A stretch of DNA of 64,000 nucleotides. Source: Bacteroidota bacterium. Lineage in GTDB: Bacteria > Bacteroidota > Bacteroidia > Chitinophagales > Saprospiraceae. The notes below the pieces were generated by a model. It was not told the origin of the DNA. It saw only the letters and a list, made by a program, of their open reading frames with translations, and searched no databases. Of this stretch, positions 43,848-52,577 are shown piece after piece (the first letter of the stretch is position 1; each line of letters begins with the position of its first letter). The position numbers and the translations under genes are program-made. Where the stretch lies: the NCBI GenBank assembly GCA_029557915.1, contig JAKQHS010000109.1:1-64000 (forward strand). Direction: 5' to 3'.

Positions 43848-45425
43848 ATGAAATCCCATCCGGTCCCGCCCCGTTCCAGCCGCCCCTTTCCAGGTTTTAT
43901 TTCCATCCTGGCCCTCTTCCTGCTGTATGCAGTGGTCTACGGATACGTTTTTGATGAAAAAATAAACCTCAACGGGGACAATATGGGGTATTATGCTTCG
44001 GCCAAAAATATCGTTCAGGGGAAAGGCTTTTCCTATGCCTACGACATTTTTGCCACCCGGCTCAATGAACCCATCGGTTATCCCTTGCTGATCGCAGCCA
44101 CGATGCTGATCAGCGATTCCATGAATTTGATTTCCCTGGTCAACGGAGTACTCCTTTTTTTAAGCATTCTTTTGCTTCTGGGCATTGCCGGCAGCCTGGG
44201 CATTTCCAGGCTGATCCAGGGCCTCACCGCGCTTTATATCCTGCTCAACCCTTCGCTCATGCAATATGCCTACATCCATATGAGTGAAGGCCCCTTTATT
44301 TTTTTCAGCCTTTTGGCCATTTTTCTCTTTTTAAAACTCAAACCGGGAATCCCGTATACTAAACAGCCGCTTTTTTACCTGATGGCTTTCTCCCTCCTGG
44401 CTATGTATTTCACCCGGACCGCCGGGATTATTCTGCTGATCGGCTTTCTGCTCTATTTGCTTTATGATAAAAAATACCTCCCCGCATCCGTGCTCGCCTT
44501 CCTGTTTCTTGTTTCCCTGGGAACCTGGAGTCTTTATGCCCCCGCTTCCAACCGTTACGTCCAACAGGTCCTGATGGTCAACCCATACGATGCCCACCTG
44601 GGCAAGCTGACGATTAAATCAGGGATCCAACGGTTTGGCGCAAATCTTAATCGGTATGCCGGTAAGGAAGTTCCTACGGTGGTTTTCCCGTTCCTTGATC
44701 CGGAACCGAACAAACCTGCCAAGTGGCCTCATTATCTTATCGGGGTGGGCATCGCGGTTTTGACTTTAACCGGCTTATGGTATAAATTTCCAAGGGATCC
44801 GCAACGGCTTTTGATTTTTTTATACCTGGCCGGATCGCTGGCGATGTTGCTGATGTGGCCCAGCCAATGGTTCGGCAGCCGGTTTATCACTCCCCTGGTT
44901 CCTCTTATTCTCCTGTTTTCCATGAAAGGACTCCAGGACTTTTCGTCCCTGATCGTTAAACGCACAGGGATGCGGACCTTTTCCTATGTGCCCTGCCTGG
45001 CCTTACTGGCGGTGCCCTTCTTCATTGGAATAAAACCCAGCCGGTACAACATCGGTTCCCTGCGCGATGCTCACAAATATGCGCAGTCCAAGTATCCGCC
45101 AGCCTATCAGAATTTTTTTAATCTTGGAAAATGGGCCAAAACAAACCTGCCCGCTCAGTCCGTCGTGGCCAGCCGGAAGCCCACCCTCTTTTATTATACT
45201 TACCAGGGGCCGTCCTGCTACTACCCCACAAACAGCAAAACGACCGTGGAATTCATGAATGGATTGCGGGAATCCAGGGCAGGCTACCTGGTCATGGAAG
45301 AACTGGGCTATAAGACCACCCCTTATTTATCCTTTTTTATCAATAACCTGCCTCAACATTTCCAGCTGCTCCACACCATTCCCAATCCGGACACCAAAAT
45401 CTACAGGATCCTTTATCCCCAATGA
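43848..45425 (+). CDS. GT-C family (ArnT/GT39-like) membrane glycosyltransferase
   Basis: 525 residues with about ten membrane segments. The first loop LNGDNMGYYASAKNIVQGKG carries the Asp and Tyr pattern of the GT39/ArnT family; HMSEGPFIFFSLLAIF and WPSQWFGSRFITPLVPLILL follow as in these enzymes; a soluble periplasmic tail holds the last 120 residues. It probably transfers a sugar from a polyprenyl-phosphate donor, perhaps the one made by the divergent GT2 enzyme, to a surface glycan. Divergently arranged to the GT2-methyltransferase/GT-C pair. Confidence 0.8.
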   Translation: MKSHPVPPRSSRPFPGFISILALFLLYAVVYGYVFDEKINLNGDNMGYYASAKNIVQGKGFSYAYDIFATRLNEPIGYPLLIAATMLISDSMNLISLVNGVLLFLSILLLLGIAGSLGISRLIQGLTALYILLNPSLMQYAYIHMSEGPFIFFSLLAIFLFLKLKPGIPYTKQPLFYLMAFSLLAMYFTRTAGIILLIGFLLYLLYDKKYLPASVLAFLFLVSLGTWSLYAPASNRYVQQVLMVNPYDAHLGKLTIKSGIQRFGANLNRYAGKEVPTVVFPFLDPEPNKPAKWPHYLIGVGIAVLTLTGLWYKFPRDPQRLLIFLYLAGSLAMLLMWPSQWFGSRFITPLVPLILLFSMKGLQDFSSLIVKRTGMRTFSYVPCLALLAVPFFIGIKPSRYNIGSLRDAHKYAQSKYPPAYQNFFNLGKWAKTNLPAQSVVASRKPTLFYYTYQGPSCYYPTNSKTTVEFMNGLRESRAGYLVMEELGYKTTPYLSFFINNLPQHFQLLHTIPNPDTKIYRILYPQ

Positions 45426-45442
45426 TTCAATGCATGGAGCGA

Positions 45443-46156
45443 TCAATCAAAAAATTTGTATTTAAAGATGCAATAAATGGCTTTTAGCCCATCCTTCCAG
45501 TTTATTTTTTTCCCTTCTTCGTAGGTCCTTCCGTAATAGGATATACCCACTTCATAGATCCGGATTCCCTGGATTTTTGAAATCTTCGCGGTGACTTCGG
45601 GCTCGAAGCCAAACCTTTTTTCCTTCAGTTTAAGCGACTGGAGCACTTCGCGGCGGAACATCTTGTAACAGGTTTCCATGTCCGTGAAGTTCATGTTGTT
45701 GAACAGGTTGGACAGGAAGGTTAAAAATTTGTTGCCGAGGGTATGCCAGAAAAAGAGCAGGCGGTGCGGCCTGCCCCCGATAAAGCGGGAACCGTATACC
45801 ACATCGGCATGACCGCGCACCATGGGGGCAAGCAACAAATTAAACTCCTGGGGATCGTATTCCAGGTCCGCATCCTGGATGGTGATGAAGTCACCGGTTG
45901 CTTTGGCTATGCCGGTATGCAAGGCGGCACCCTTGCCCGCATTTTTCTCATGGGAATAATAAAAAATATTGTCCGGATTATTTTTTTCAAGGTATCCGAG
46001 GATCACCTCCTGCGTATGGTCTGTGCTCTTATCGTTGACCACAATGACCTCCATGGCCAGGCCCCCGATCAGCTGCACTTCGCGCAATTTATCGAGGATC
46101 CGCCCAATGGTCTTTTCTTCGTTATAAACCGGGACCAGTACTGACAGTTTATTCAT
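45443..46156 (-). CDS. GT2 glycosyltransferase, dolichyl-phosphate mannosyltransferase-like
   Basis: 237 residues, single GT-A domain with no membrane tail. Motifs VPVYNEEKTIGRILDKL, VVNDKSTDHTQ, HEKNAGKGAALHTGIAKA, QDADLEYDPQEF (DxD) and DMETCYKMFRREVL identify the DPM1/DPG synthase-like group that loads a sugar from a nucleotide donor onto polyprenyl phosphate. Convergent with the GT-C gene (17 bases apart) and upstream of nothing obvious; belongs functionally with the glycan group from 39.5 kb. Confidence 0.9.
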   Translation of the reverse strand: MNKLSVLVPVYNEEKTIGRILDKLREVQLIGGLAMEVIVVNDKSTDHTQEVILGYLEKNNPDNIFYYSHEKNAGKGAALHTGIAKATGDFITIQDADLEYDPQEFNLLLAPMVRGHADVVYGSRFIGGRPHRLLFFWHTLGNKFLTFLSNLFNNMNFTDMETCYKMFRREVLQSLKLKEKRFGFEPEVTAKISKIQGIRIYEVGISYYGRTYEEGKKINWKDGLKAIYCIFKYKFFD

Positions 46157-46313
46157 ATCCTTGGTTCAACAAAAGCGTGGAGGAATTGAGATCCGGAAGA
46201 CCGGAGGAATTGCCGGATCCCCTTTCCGGTAATTTCTTTGATCTCCCTAGCCGACCGCTAACAAATGTAAATCAAATCATGAAAATACCAGGCAAGCGGA
46301 GAGAGGAGGGAAC

Positions 46314-48260
46314 TCAAATATCCACCTTGGCGTACTTCGCATTAGCTTCGATAAACTGCCTCCGGGGTTCCACTTCCGACCCCATGAGCATGGAGAAGGT
46401 CCGGTCCGCGGCAACCGCGTCTTCAATACTGACCTTTTTGAGCAGTCTTTCTTTGGGATCCATGGTGGTCGACCAAAGCTGATCGGCATTCATTTCACCC
46501 AAGCCTTTGTAGCGTTGGATTTTGACGGAAGATTCATTACCGCCCTTGGCCAGGGTTTCCACGGCCTTTTTCCGGTCGTCTTCGGTCCAGCAATATTGTT
46601 GTTGTTTGCCCCTGGATACCAGGTACAGAGGCGGCGCCGCAATATAAATATATCCGTGTTCGATCAGGGAACGCATGTACCGGAAAAAGAAAGTAAGGAT
46701 CAGGGTCACGATATGGCTGCCGTCGATATCGGCGTCGCACATGATTACGACTTTATGGAAACGGAGTTTGTCCACATTCAGCCGCCTTTCCCCGTCTTTC
46801 TCTTCGATCCGGACCCCGAGCACATTAAAAATGTTTTTGATCTCCTCGCTTTCGTAAATTTTATGTTCGAACGCTTTTTCGACATTGAGGATTTTTCCTT
46901 TCAGGGGGAGGACGGCCTGGAAATTCCGGTCCCTCCCGGTCTTGGCGGTGCCCCCGGCACTCTCTCCCTCCACCAGGTAAATTTCACATTCATCCGGGCG
47001 CCGGCTCGAACAATCGGCGAATTTATCCGGGAGTGAAATGCTGCTTATGCCTTTTTTGCCAATGATGAGTTCACGGGCGGCCCTGGCGGCTTCCCGGGCC
47101 CGGGCGGCCAGCACCACTTTATCCATAATCCGCTTGGCTTCGCCGGGATTCAGTTCCAGGTGATTTTTAAGCGCATCGCCCACTGCGCGGGAGACGACGG
47201 TAGTGACTTCGTTGTTACCCAATTCCCCCTTGGTCTGGCCCTTAAACTGGGGGTCCGGAATTTTAACGGAAACCACCGCGGTGAGTCCTTCACGGAAATC
47301 TTCTCCGGATACCTTGAATTTAAGTTTTGAAAAATAACCGTTGGATTCGCCGTATTCCGAAAAGACTTTGGTTACGGCCATCCGGAATCCCCGGAGATGG
47401 GTCCCCCCTTCCCGGGTATTGATATTGTTCACGAAGCTGTAAATGTTCTCATTGTAGCCGTCGTTGTATTGGAGGGCGACATCGATTTCGATATTGTCTT
47501 CCTTACCTCTGACCGAAATCGGTTTATCAATCAGCGGCGTCCTCCCTTCGTCCAGGTAGGTTACAAATTCCGAAAGACCTCCTGATGATAAAAAATCCTC
47601 GCGGATAGGCTGGCCGTCATCATCCTGTTCCCGTTCATCGATCAAGGTCATCTTCAGGCCGGGATTCAGAAAAGACAGTTCATGCAACCGGTTGGCCAGA
47701 GTATCCCGCTTGTACTCCAACACCTCAAAAATCCCGGAATCGGGTTTAAAAGTGATGATGGTTCCTGTTTCTGAGGACTCCCCCGTAACGATTACTTCTG
47801 TTTGGGGTTTGCCTTTACTGTATTCCTGTACCCAGATTTTACCCTCCCTGCGAATTTCCGCCCGCAGGTATTCACTCAATGCATTCACGCAGGAGACGCC
47901 GACCCCGTGGAGGCCTCCGGAGACTTTATAGGTATCCTTGTCAAATTTACCACCCGCATGCAGAACCGTAAGCACCACTTCCAGGGCGGATTTTTTGAGC
48001 TGTTCATGGTATCCGGTCGGTATTCCCCGGCCATTGTCCTTCACGGTGATGGAATTGTCAGGGTGAATGGTCATTACGATTTCATTGCAATGGCCGGCCA
48101 GGTGTTCATCGATGGAATTGTCTATGACCTCCCAGACCAGATGATGCAATCCCTTGGTATCCGTAGAACCGATGTACATCCCCGGCCTTTTGCGGACCGC
48201 CTCCAGTCCTTCGAGTGCCTGTATATTTTTTGCGGTATATTCACCTGCTTTTTGTGTCAT
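46314..48260 (-). CDS. gyrB: DNA gyrase subunit B
   Basis: 648 residues, the length usual for Bacteroidota GyrB. GHKL ATPase domain: LEAVRKRPGMYIGSTD, LHHLVWEVIDNSIDEHLAGH, VKDNGRGIPTG, and VSGGLHGVGVSCVNALS. The transducer and TOPRIM domains follow: YLVEGESAGGTAKTGRDR, FQAVLPLKGKILNVEKA, MCDADIDGSHI (metal-binding DxD), and the C-terminal QRYKGLGEMNADQLW. GLHHLVWEV and RNFQAVLPLKGK favour GyrB over ParE. With GyrA it introduces negative supercoils using ATP. A TACCTTTG -7 element lies 25 bases upstream of the start. Confidence 0.95.
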   Translation of the reverse strand: MTQKAGEYTAKNIQALEGLEAVRKRPGMYIGSTDTKGLHHLVWEVIDNSIDEHLAGHCNEIVMTIHPDNSITVKDNGRGIPTGYHEQLKKSALEVVLTVLHAGGKFDKDTYKVSGGLHGVGVSCVNALSEYLRAEIRREGKIWVQEYSKGKPQTEVIVTGESSETGTIITFKPDSGIFEVLEYKRDTLANRLHELSFLNPGLKMTLIDEREQDDDGQPIREDFLSSGGLSEFVTYLDEGRTPLIDKPISVRGKEDNIEIDVALQYNDGYNENIYSFVNNINTREGGTHLRGFRMAVTKVFSEYGESNGYFSKLKFKVSGEDFREGLTAVVSVKIPDPQFKGQTKGELGNNEVTTVVSRAVGDALKNHLELNPGEAKRIMDKVVLAARAREAARAARELIIGKKGISSISLPDKFADCSSRRPDECEIYLVEGESAGGTAKTGRDRNFQAVLPLKGKILNVEKAFEHKIYESEEIKNIFNVLGVRIEEKDGERRLNVDKLRFHKVVIMCDADIDGSHIVTLILTFFFRYMRSLIEHGYIYIAAPPLYLVSRGKQQQYCWTEDDRKKAVETLAKGGNESSVKIQRYKGLGEMNADQLWSTTMDPKERLLKKVSIEDAVAADRTFSMLMGSEVEPRRQFIEANAKYAKVDI

Positions 48261-48284
48261 TTATCCTTTCCCTTTTTTCAGGTG

Positions 48285-48292
48285 CAAAGGTA
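48285..48292 (-). promoter_or_regulatory. -7 promoter element of gyrB (TACCTTTG)
   Basis: An exact match to the Bacteroidota -7 consensus TAnnTTTG on the minus strand, ending about 25 bases before the gyrB ATG, which predicts a leader of under 20 bases. No clear -33 TTG is seen. Confidence 0.6.
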
Positions 48293-48407
48293 CGAATTAT
48301 AAGTCAGAAAGGATCAGGAAAAATCCAAATTTTAAACGCCTATTTTAAATGTAAAATATTGTAAAATAGAGGAATATATATTACTACTGTCTGTTATGCG
48401 GTGAGAA

Positions 48408-48827
48408 ATGAAAAAAACCTTTGTTTATGCCAAAGAAAGCCTGGAAGACTTTGTGAAAACCCTGATTTTCCAATACCCCTTGAACAAAAAATGGGCCTGG
48501 TACGGCCAAATGGGATCGGGCAAAACGACCCTCACCAAATCGTTTATACGTCAGCTGGGTTCCGTGGACCCGGGTTCAAGCCCTACCTTTTCCATTGCCA
48601 ACACCTACCTGTCGGCCACGGGAGAATCCATTGTGCATCTTGATTTGTACCGCCTGCATTCGGGCCAGGAGGCCTTTAATGCCGGAATCTATGAATTGTT
48701 GCAGGAGCCGGGCTATTGTTTTGTGGAATGGCCGGAACGGATCGAAAACTGGCTGGATGAGGAGTGGGTGACCGCAAGGATCAGGATCCTTGACGGGGAC
48801 TGCCGGTTGGTTGACGTCTTTTCCTGA
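48408..48827 (+). CDS. tsaE: tRNA threonylcarbamoyladenosine biosynthesis ATPase TsaE
   Basis: 139 residues. Walker A GQMGSGKTTLTKSF (about 36-49), then SSPTFSIANTYL and VHLDLYRLHSGQEAFNAGI, and VEWPERIENWL are the signatures of TsaE/YjeE. It is the ATPase of the TsaB-TsaD-TsaE complex that makes t6A at position 37 of ANN-decoding tRNAs; cytoplasmic and normally essential. Convergent with the universal stress gene; the stops are 2 bases apart. Confidence 0.95.
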   Translation: MKKTFVYAKESLEDFVKTLIFQYPLNKKWAWYGQMGSGKTTLTKSFIRQLGSVDPGSSPTFSIANTYLSATGESIVHLDLYRLHSGQEAFNAGIYELLQEPGYCFVEWPERIENWLDEEWVTARIRILDGDCRLVDVFS

Positions 48828-48829
48828 AT

Positions 48830-49627
48830 TTATTCGTCGTCATTTAAAAACAAGACCGGCACCGGGCTGTCGATCACAGTTTTAGGGGTGGGGCTGGATT
48901 CAAAAATATATTCCAGCAGGCCTCTTTTCCTTTTGATTACACATAACATGTCCATGCTTTCCCGGGCCTGGATCATGGCAATCCCTTCAGTAAAACTGTC
49001 TGCCTGGAGGTCTTCAAAAGTGAAAGCCCGGTTTTCAAAAATCAATTCCGGAGAATAGGCAATGGTCCCTGTTCCCTGGCCCGTGAGGTGAACCGCTTTT
49101 ACCGGAACCTTATACGCATCGCTGAGCTCAAACAAGGGAGGCAGTATATCGAAAAGGCTTTTATTCAACTTCCTGAACATGAAGAAAATGTTCTGCACTT
49201 TCCTGGCCTGGTAACTTTTGGGGATCACGATGACCGGAATATTTTTAAACTTGATGATGCTGCCGGCCACTTTGCCCAGGAAATAATTTTCCTCATTGTC
49301 ATCTCCCTGAGCACCCATGATGATCAGGTCCACCCCGCTGATTTCCGCCTGGCGGGAAATGACGGTATAAGGTTCCCCTTTAGCGATCTTAGTCAGGATC
49401 TGAATCGAAGATTTTTTCTTGTATGGCGCTACGAATTTCTCCAGCCGGCTGATGGCATCCTGTTGGATGATCTGGTTTACGGAACGCAAGCCCACGGTTT
49501 TTTCCATAAAATCAATCACGTTGAGGACCAATATCTTGCTGCCCAGTACTTCTGCCGTCTGGATTGCAAAATCCAGGGTTTGCCGGGTACCCTTGCTGAA
49601 ATCAACGGGAACGAGAATTTTTTTCAA
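48830..49627 (-). CDS. Universal stress protein (UspA family), two-domain length
   Basis: 265 residues from a TTG at 49627, giving the typical start (L/M)KKILVPVDFSKGTRQTLDF. An ATG at 49684 in the same frame would add 19 unrelated residues and would lie upstream of the TAAATTTG -7 element at 49648-49655, so the TTG start is preferred. The N-terminal Usp domain is complete (VDLIIMGAQGDDNEENYFLG with the G-x2-G-x-9-G-like nucleotide loop, AGSIIKFKNIPVIVIP); the C-terminal half (KAVHLTGQG to PVPVLFLNDDE) is a degenerate second domain. Stress-related ATP-binding role, cytoplasmic. Confidence 0.85.
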   Translation of the reverse strand: MKKILVPVDFSKGTRQTLDFAIQTAEVLGSKILVLNVIDFMEKTVGLRSVNQIIQQDAISRLEKFVAPYKKKSSIQILTKIAKGEPYTVISRQAEISGVDLIIMGAQGDDNEENYFLGKVAGSIIKFKNIPVIVIPKSYQARKVQNIFFMFRKLNKSLFDILPPLFELSDAYKVPVKAVHLTGQGTGTIAYSPELIFENRAFTFEDLQADSFTEGIAMIQARESMDMLCVIKRKRGLLEYIFESSPTPKTVIDSPVPVLFLNDDE

Positions 49628-49647
49628 AGTACAATGAGGATTTGAAC

Positions 49648-49655
49648 CAAATTTA
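49648..49655 (-). promoter_or_regulatory. -7 promoter element of the universal stress gene (TAAATTTG)
   Basis: Exact TAnnTTTG match on the minus strand, 21 bases upstream of the TTG start at 49627. It lies downstream of the alternative ATG, which supports the TTG start. Confidence 0.55.
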
Positions 49656-49688
49656 CGACATCTGCTGTAAATCCAGGCCCGCATACCC

Positions 49689-49696
49689 TATCTTTG
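49689..49696 (+). promoter_or_regulatory. -7 promoter element of the Rdx-mobA unit (TATCTTTG)
   Basis: Exact TAnnTTTG match on the plus strand, 23 bases before the ATG at 49720; divergent from the universal stress promoter 34 bases away. Confidence 0.55.
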
Positions 49697-49719
49697 GTAG
49701 CCTGATTCAAGAATGCCCC

Positions 49720-50016
49720 ATGGCCCGACACACCATCACGATTGAATATTGCCCCAAATGCAACTGGATGCTGCGCGCGGCCTATTTTGCCCAGGAATTT
49801 TTAAGCTCCTTCACAGAGAATATCCAGGGGCTCACCCTGGTACCCAGTGAGCAAAACGGCAGTTTCATCATATCCGTGGATGGGATAAAAATATTTGACC
49901 GCATCGAATCCGGTGGTTTCCCGGAAATTAAAGTTTTGAAACAGATGGTCAGGGACCGCGTCGCGCCGCACCAGCCGCTCGGACACGCCGACACCCCTTC
50001 CCGTTTGAAATCCTGA
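49720..50016 (+). CDS. SelT/SelW/SelH (Rdx) family thioredoxin-like protein
   Basis: 98 residues from the ATG at 49720; the frame is open back to 49642, but that part lies over the promoter. ITIEYCPKCNWMLRAAYFAQ carries the CxxC redox motif (Cys in place of selenocysteine), and ESGGFPEIKVLKQMVRDRV is the family's second conserved block. Family knowledge: small cytoplasmic thioredoxin-fold redox proteins of poorly known function. The mobA start follows 3 bases after its stop, so the two are cotranscribed. Confidence 0.9.
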   Translation: MARHTITIEYCPKCNWMLRAAYFAQEFLSSFTENIQGLTLVPSEQNGSFIISVDGIKIFDRIESGGFPEIKVLKQMVRDRVAPHQPLGHADTPSRLKS

Positions 50017-50019
50017 AAT

Positions 50020-50616
50020 TTGAAGGCAGTCATTCTCTGTGGCGGACTCAGCAGGCGAATGGGGACCAACAAGGCCCTTATGCATTGGAAGGGTAAACGC
50101 CTGGCTCAATATGGGATCGACCTGGTCACCGCATTGAATCTGCCCGTTTTTTTATCCGTAAAGCAGGCAGACCGGGATACCTTCCAAAAGGTTTTCCAGG
50201 GATGCGGTATTATTCCCGATGAGAATGGGTTAAGCCTGGAGGGCCCTGCAAGAGGCATTCTGAGCGCACACCTGCTTTTACCCCAGGAAGACTGGATGGT
50301 CCTTTCCTGTGACATGCCCTTGCTGACTCCATCCATGGGACGCGATCTCCTTCGATCCCACGGAGTACACCCGGAGGCGGAAGTCAGCCTGTTTTCCAGT
50401 CAGGGCATTTATGAACCCCTTTTCGGCATTTACACTTCCACTGCCCTGGGTCACTGGCTTCGGCAGGATGAAACCGGCGCATGGTCATCATCGAGTATGA
50501 AATATTTACTCAGCCGGGTTCGGGTACGGGCCATTCCCGCAAAGGACAGACAGATTCCCTTTTTCCTGAATGCCAACCGCCCTTCAGACCTGGATGCCGG
50601 TGTCCGGGAAGTATAA
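50020..50616 (+). CDS. mobA: Molybdenum cofactor guanylyltransferase
   Basis: 198 residues starting at a TTG 3 bases after the Rdx stop; the TTG gives the exact family start (M)KAVILCGGLSRRMGTNKAL. The nucleotidyltransferase motif is LCGGLSRRMGTNKAL (L-x-G-G-x-S-x-R-M-G-x-x-K-A), followed by EGPARGILSAHL and VLSCDMPLLTPSM (metal-binding Asp). It attaches GMP to molybdopterin to make the bis-MGD cofactor needed by the nitrate reductase encoded nearby. Its 3' end overlaps the end of the convergent rubredoxin-tailed gene by 33 bases. Confidence 0.9.
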   Translation: MKAVILCGGLSRRMGTNKALMHWKGKRLAQYGIDLVTALNLPVFLSVKQADRDTFQKVFQGCGIIPDENGLSLEGPARGILSAHLLLPQEDWMVLSCDMPLLTPSMGRDLLRSHGVHPEAEVSLFSSQGIYEPLFGIYTSTALGHWLRQDETGAWSSSSMKYLLSRVRVRAIPAKDRQIPFFLNANRPSDLDAGVREV

Positions 50617-52071
50617 TTCCCGTTTTTTCTTAAGTTCAAATTCCCCTGGAGGCGCTTCACAAACCGAACACCGGTATCCCCAGGGCAGGACTTCCGGCGG
50701 GATGAACTCAGCCAGGCTGAGACATTGTCTGCATTGAAAAAAATACTCAGGTTGACCAGCATCCGATGAATCAACTCCTGCACCAGGAATCAGTTTTTCC
50801 TGCCAAAGGGGGTCTTCCAGCCTGAACCGGTAATAAGACCGGATACAGGCAATCAACTGGTCCGGGACCAGGTATCTGAACAGGGATTTCCCGATCAGGT
50901 ATTCACTGCGTTCGTTGGGATTAAAGTCTTTGGCCGCAAAAATGTCGTACACCGGTATAAAGTCCAGTCCAAGCAAGTGAAACAGGTATTTTTTCCTGAT
51001 CAGTATGGAGCTGAATATTTCTGCCTTGCTCCGCGTCTTGATGCCAAAACAAATACCTGTAGTCCGGATATCGGCATCGTTGAATCGTTTTACCAGGAAA
51101 TGCTTCAAAGCCAGGCCGGAAGGGCTGTCATCCTCGACCTGAAAGTTCAATTCATTGAGGGCATGCCTGAGATTGATCTGGTACCGGTTGAGCAGCCGGA
51201 TCCACTTCGGACGGTCTTTGTCTTCAATTCCTTTGATAATCAATGACTTCCAGGCTGTGGAACAGATCTGACCAATTCTTGTTTCCTGACTGAGCAATCC
51301 AAGTTCATGGAGAAATCCCACATCAAAAAATTCATCCCTCCGGTAAATACCCAACCAATAGTGGTCCTGAAAGGCATTGAAGCCTTCATAATAAGAAAGC
51401 GTAAAAGGCGGAAAATCCGGCTCCGCTTCTTTAGGTATGGTGGTCCCACCCCGGCTTTTCATTACCAACTGTAACTGCTCCCCGGCCACCTTACATTGAA
51501 CTTCATTGACCGGCCGGAAATCAGACATCCTGGAGTCCAGCTGCCGGGAAAAGCGCATCAGTTCATTGGTGTAAAACAATTCCTTCCATGCATAAACGGA
51601 ATTGGTCCCGGGAAAGCGGATGTACAAATGCCAATAGTGAGGAATCGCAGAAGAAATCCAGTTGACATTTCCTGTAAAAAATGGGGTAAAAGACTGATGG
51701 ATATCGCAAATATTGATCTTGAGCCTGGGCCGGAACTGCAATTCATCGAGAATATCCCTGTAAACCCCTTCGGTCAGCCAGGAAGCGGGGCTAAAAATCC
51801 CAGCGGCGGGATAAGAACTCATGACATTGGGATAAGCGTCCGAATCCGCTTCATACAGGATTCCCGCTTTCTCCAGTTGCCGGCAACAGTAATCGCAATA
51901 AATTTTATGAACGCGGAAATGCATGGACTGACGGAGTCCGAATTTCAGACGTTCCGTTTTAACTTCCTTTAAAATACCCGTCAGGGTAACCAATAAACCG
52001 GATGGCCATATCCCACCGGGGCCGTTGATCTTGAACTGGACGTAGTTTTTGAAGATACCGGTTAAGTTCAT
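50584..52071 (-). CDS. Rubredoxin-tailed protein of the nitrate assimilation cluster
   Basis: 495 residues. Residues about 10-50 (VQFKINGPGGIWPSGLLVTL) resemble the ferredoxin-like half of nitrite/sulfite reductases. A long middle region (YCDYCCRQLEKAGI, YPAAGIFSPASWLTEGVYRD, KINICDIHQSFTPFFTGNVN, IPHYWHLYIRFPGTN) matches large Bacteroidota proteins I recall near nitrate/nitrite genes, with no known function. The C-terminus is rubredoxin-like: Cys at about 447, 450, 468 and 471 (CRQC, CSVC, then GEFEL); the loop between Cys pairs is shorter than in normal rubredoxin. Inferred role: electron transfer to or within the nitrate/nitrite reductase system. Its ATG overlaps the stop of the preceding gene by 4 bases. 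Confidence 0.7.
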   Translation of the reverse strand: MNLTGIFKNYVQFKINGPGGIWPSGLLVTLTGILKEVKTERLKFGLRQSMHFRVHKIYCDYCCRQLEKAGILYEADSDAYPNVMSSYPAAGIFSPASWLTEGVYRDILDELQFRPRLKINICDIHQSFTPFFTGNVNWISSAIPHYWHLYIRFPGTNSVYAWKELFYTNELMRFSRQLDSRMSDFRPVNEVQCKVAGEQLQLVMKSRGGTTIPKEAEPDFPPFTLSYYEGFNAFQDHYWLGIYRRDEFFDVGFLHELGLLSQETRIGQICSTAWKSLIIKGIEDKDRPKWIRLLNRYQINLRHALNELNFQVEDDSPSGLALKHFLVKRFNDADIRTTGICFGIKTRSKAEIFSSILIRKKYLFHLLGLDFIPVYDIFAAKDFNPNERSEYLIGKSLFRYLVPDQLIACIRSYYRFRLEDPLWQEKLIPGAGVDSSDAGQPEYFFQCRQCLSLAEFIPPEVLPWGYRCSVCEAPPGEFELKKKRELYFPDTGIQV

Positions 52072-52577
52072 GGGTGAAGAGTTTGGTGCATCAAGCCAAA
52101 TTCCCGGAGAGCCGGCACAAAGTTTTTACTTTCATGACCCGGCCGAATCAATTTGCCCAGGGCAAATCGTTGCAACACCGAAAGTCCTTCCCATTGTTCC
52201 GGTTCAATCCGATGCCCCAGGCCATTGGCCCTTGAATTTACCAGGTCATATAAATCCGGGCCTAATTGAGCATTGACCAAACCATCCAGCCTTTCTGCCT
52301 CTCCCCATCCGTGCCGTTTCAGGAGGGATTGCAGGCTGGCTTCATATCGCTCCTTTTCAAGCCGGTGGTTACAAGGAAGGGTAGCCAGCAGATTTCTTTC
52401 TTCCGGGGCAAAGGAGGACCATTGGGCAAGGCTCAGTTTGATGCCGGCGATATCCAATTTGAACCGGATGATCATGGGTATGCACCGGATCTGTTCTTCA
52501 ACAAATTCTTTTTCAAACTCGAACACCACGAAGTCTGGGTTGAACGATTGGATAGGTTTGGATTCAGAATTCTTCAT
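52068..52577 (-). CDS. Nitrate-reductase-associated protein (Nitr_red_assoc family)
   Basis: 169 residues from the ATG at 52577, which overlaps the nitrate reductase stop as ATGA; an ATG at 52583 is also possible. VFEFEKEFVEEQIRCIPMII, RFKLDIAGIKLSLAQW and ERYEASLQSLL match the conserved nitrate reductase-associated family first described next to narB in cyanobacteria. Its function is unproven; it could help mature or assemble the reductase. It overlaps by 4 bases with genes on both sides, so it is translated in a coupled series. Confidence 0.85.
   Translation of the reverse strand: MKNSESKPIQSFNPDFVVFEFEKEFVEEQIRCIPMIIRFKLDIAGIKLSLAQWSSFAPEERNLLATLPCNHRLEKERYEASLQSLLKRHGWGEAERLDGLVNAQLGPDLYDLVNSRANGLGHRIEPEQWEGLSVLQRFALGKLIRPGHESKNFVPALREFGLMHQTLHP

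Noticed and set aside
46314..48260. ParE (topoisomerase IV subunit B) instead of GyrB
   Set aside because: The motifs GLHHLVWEV and FQAVLPLKGKILNVEKA and the length fit GyrB better.
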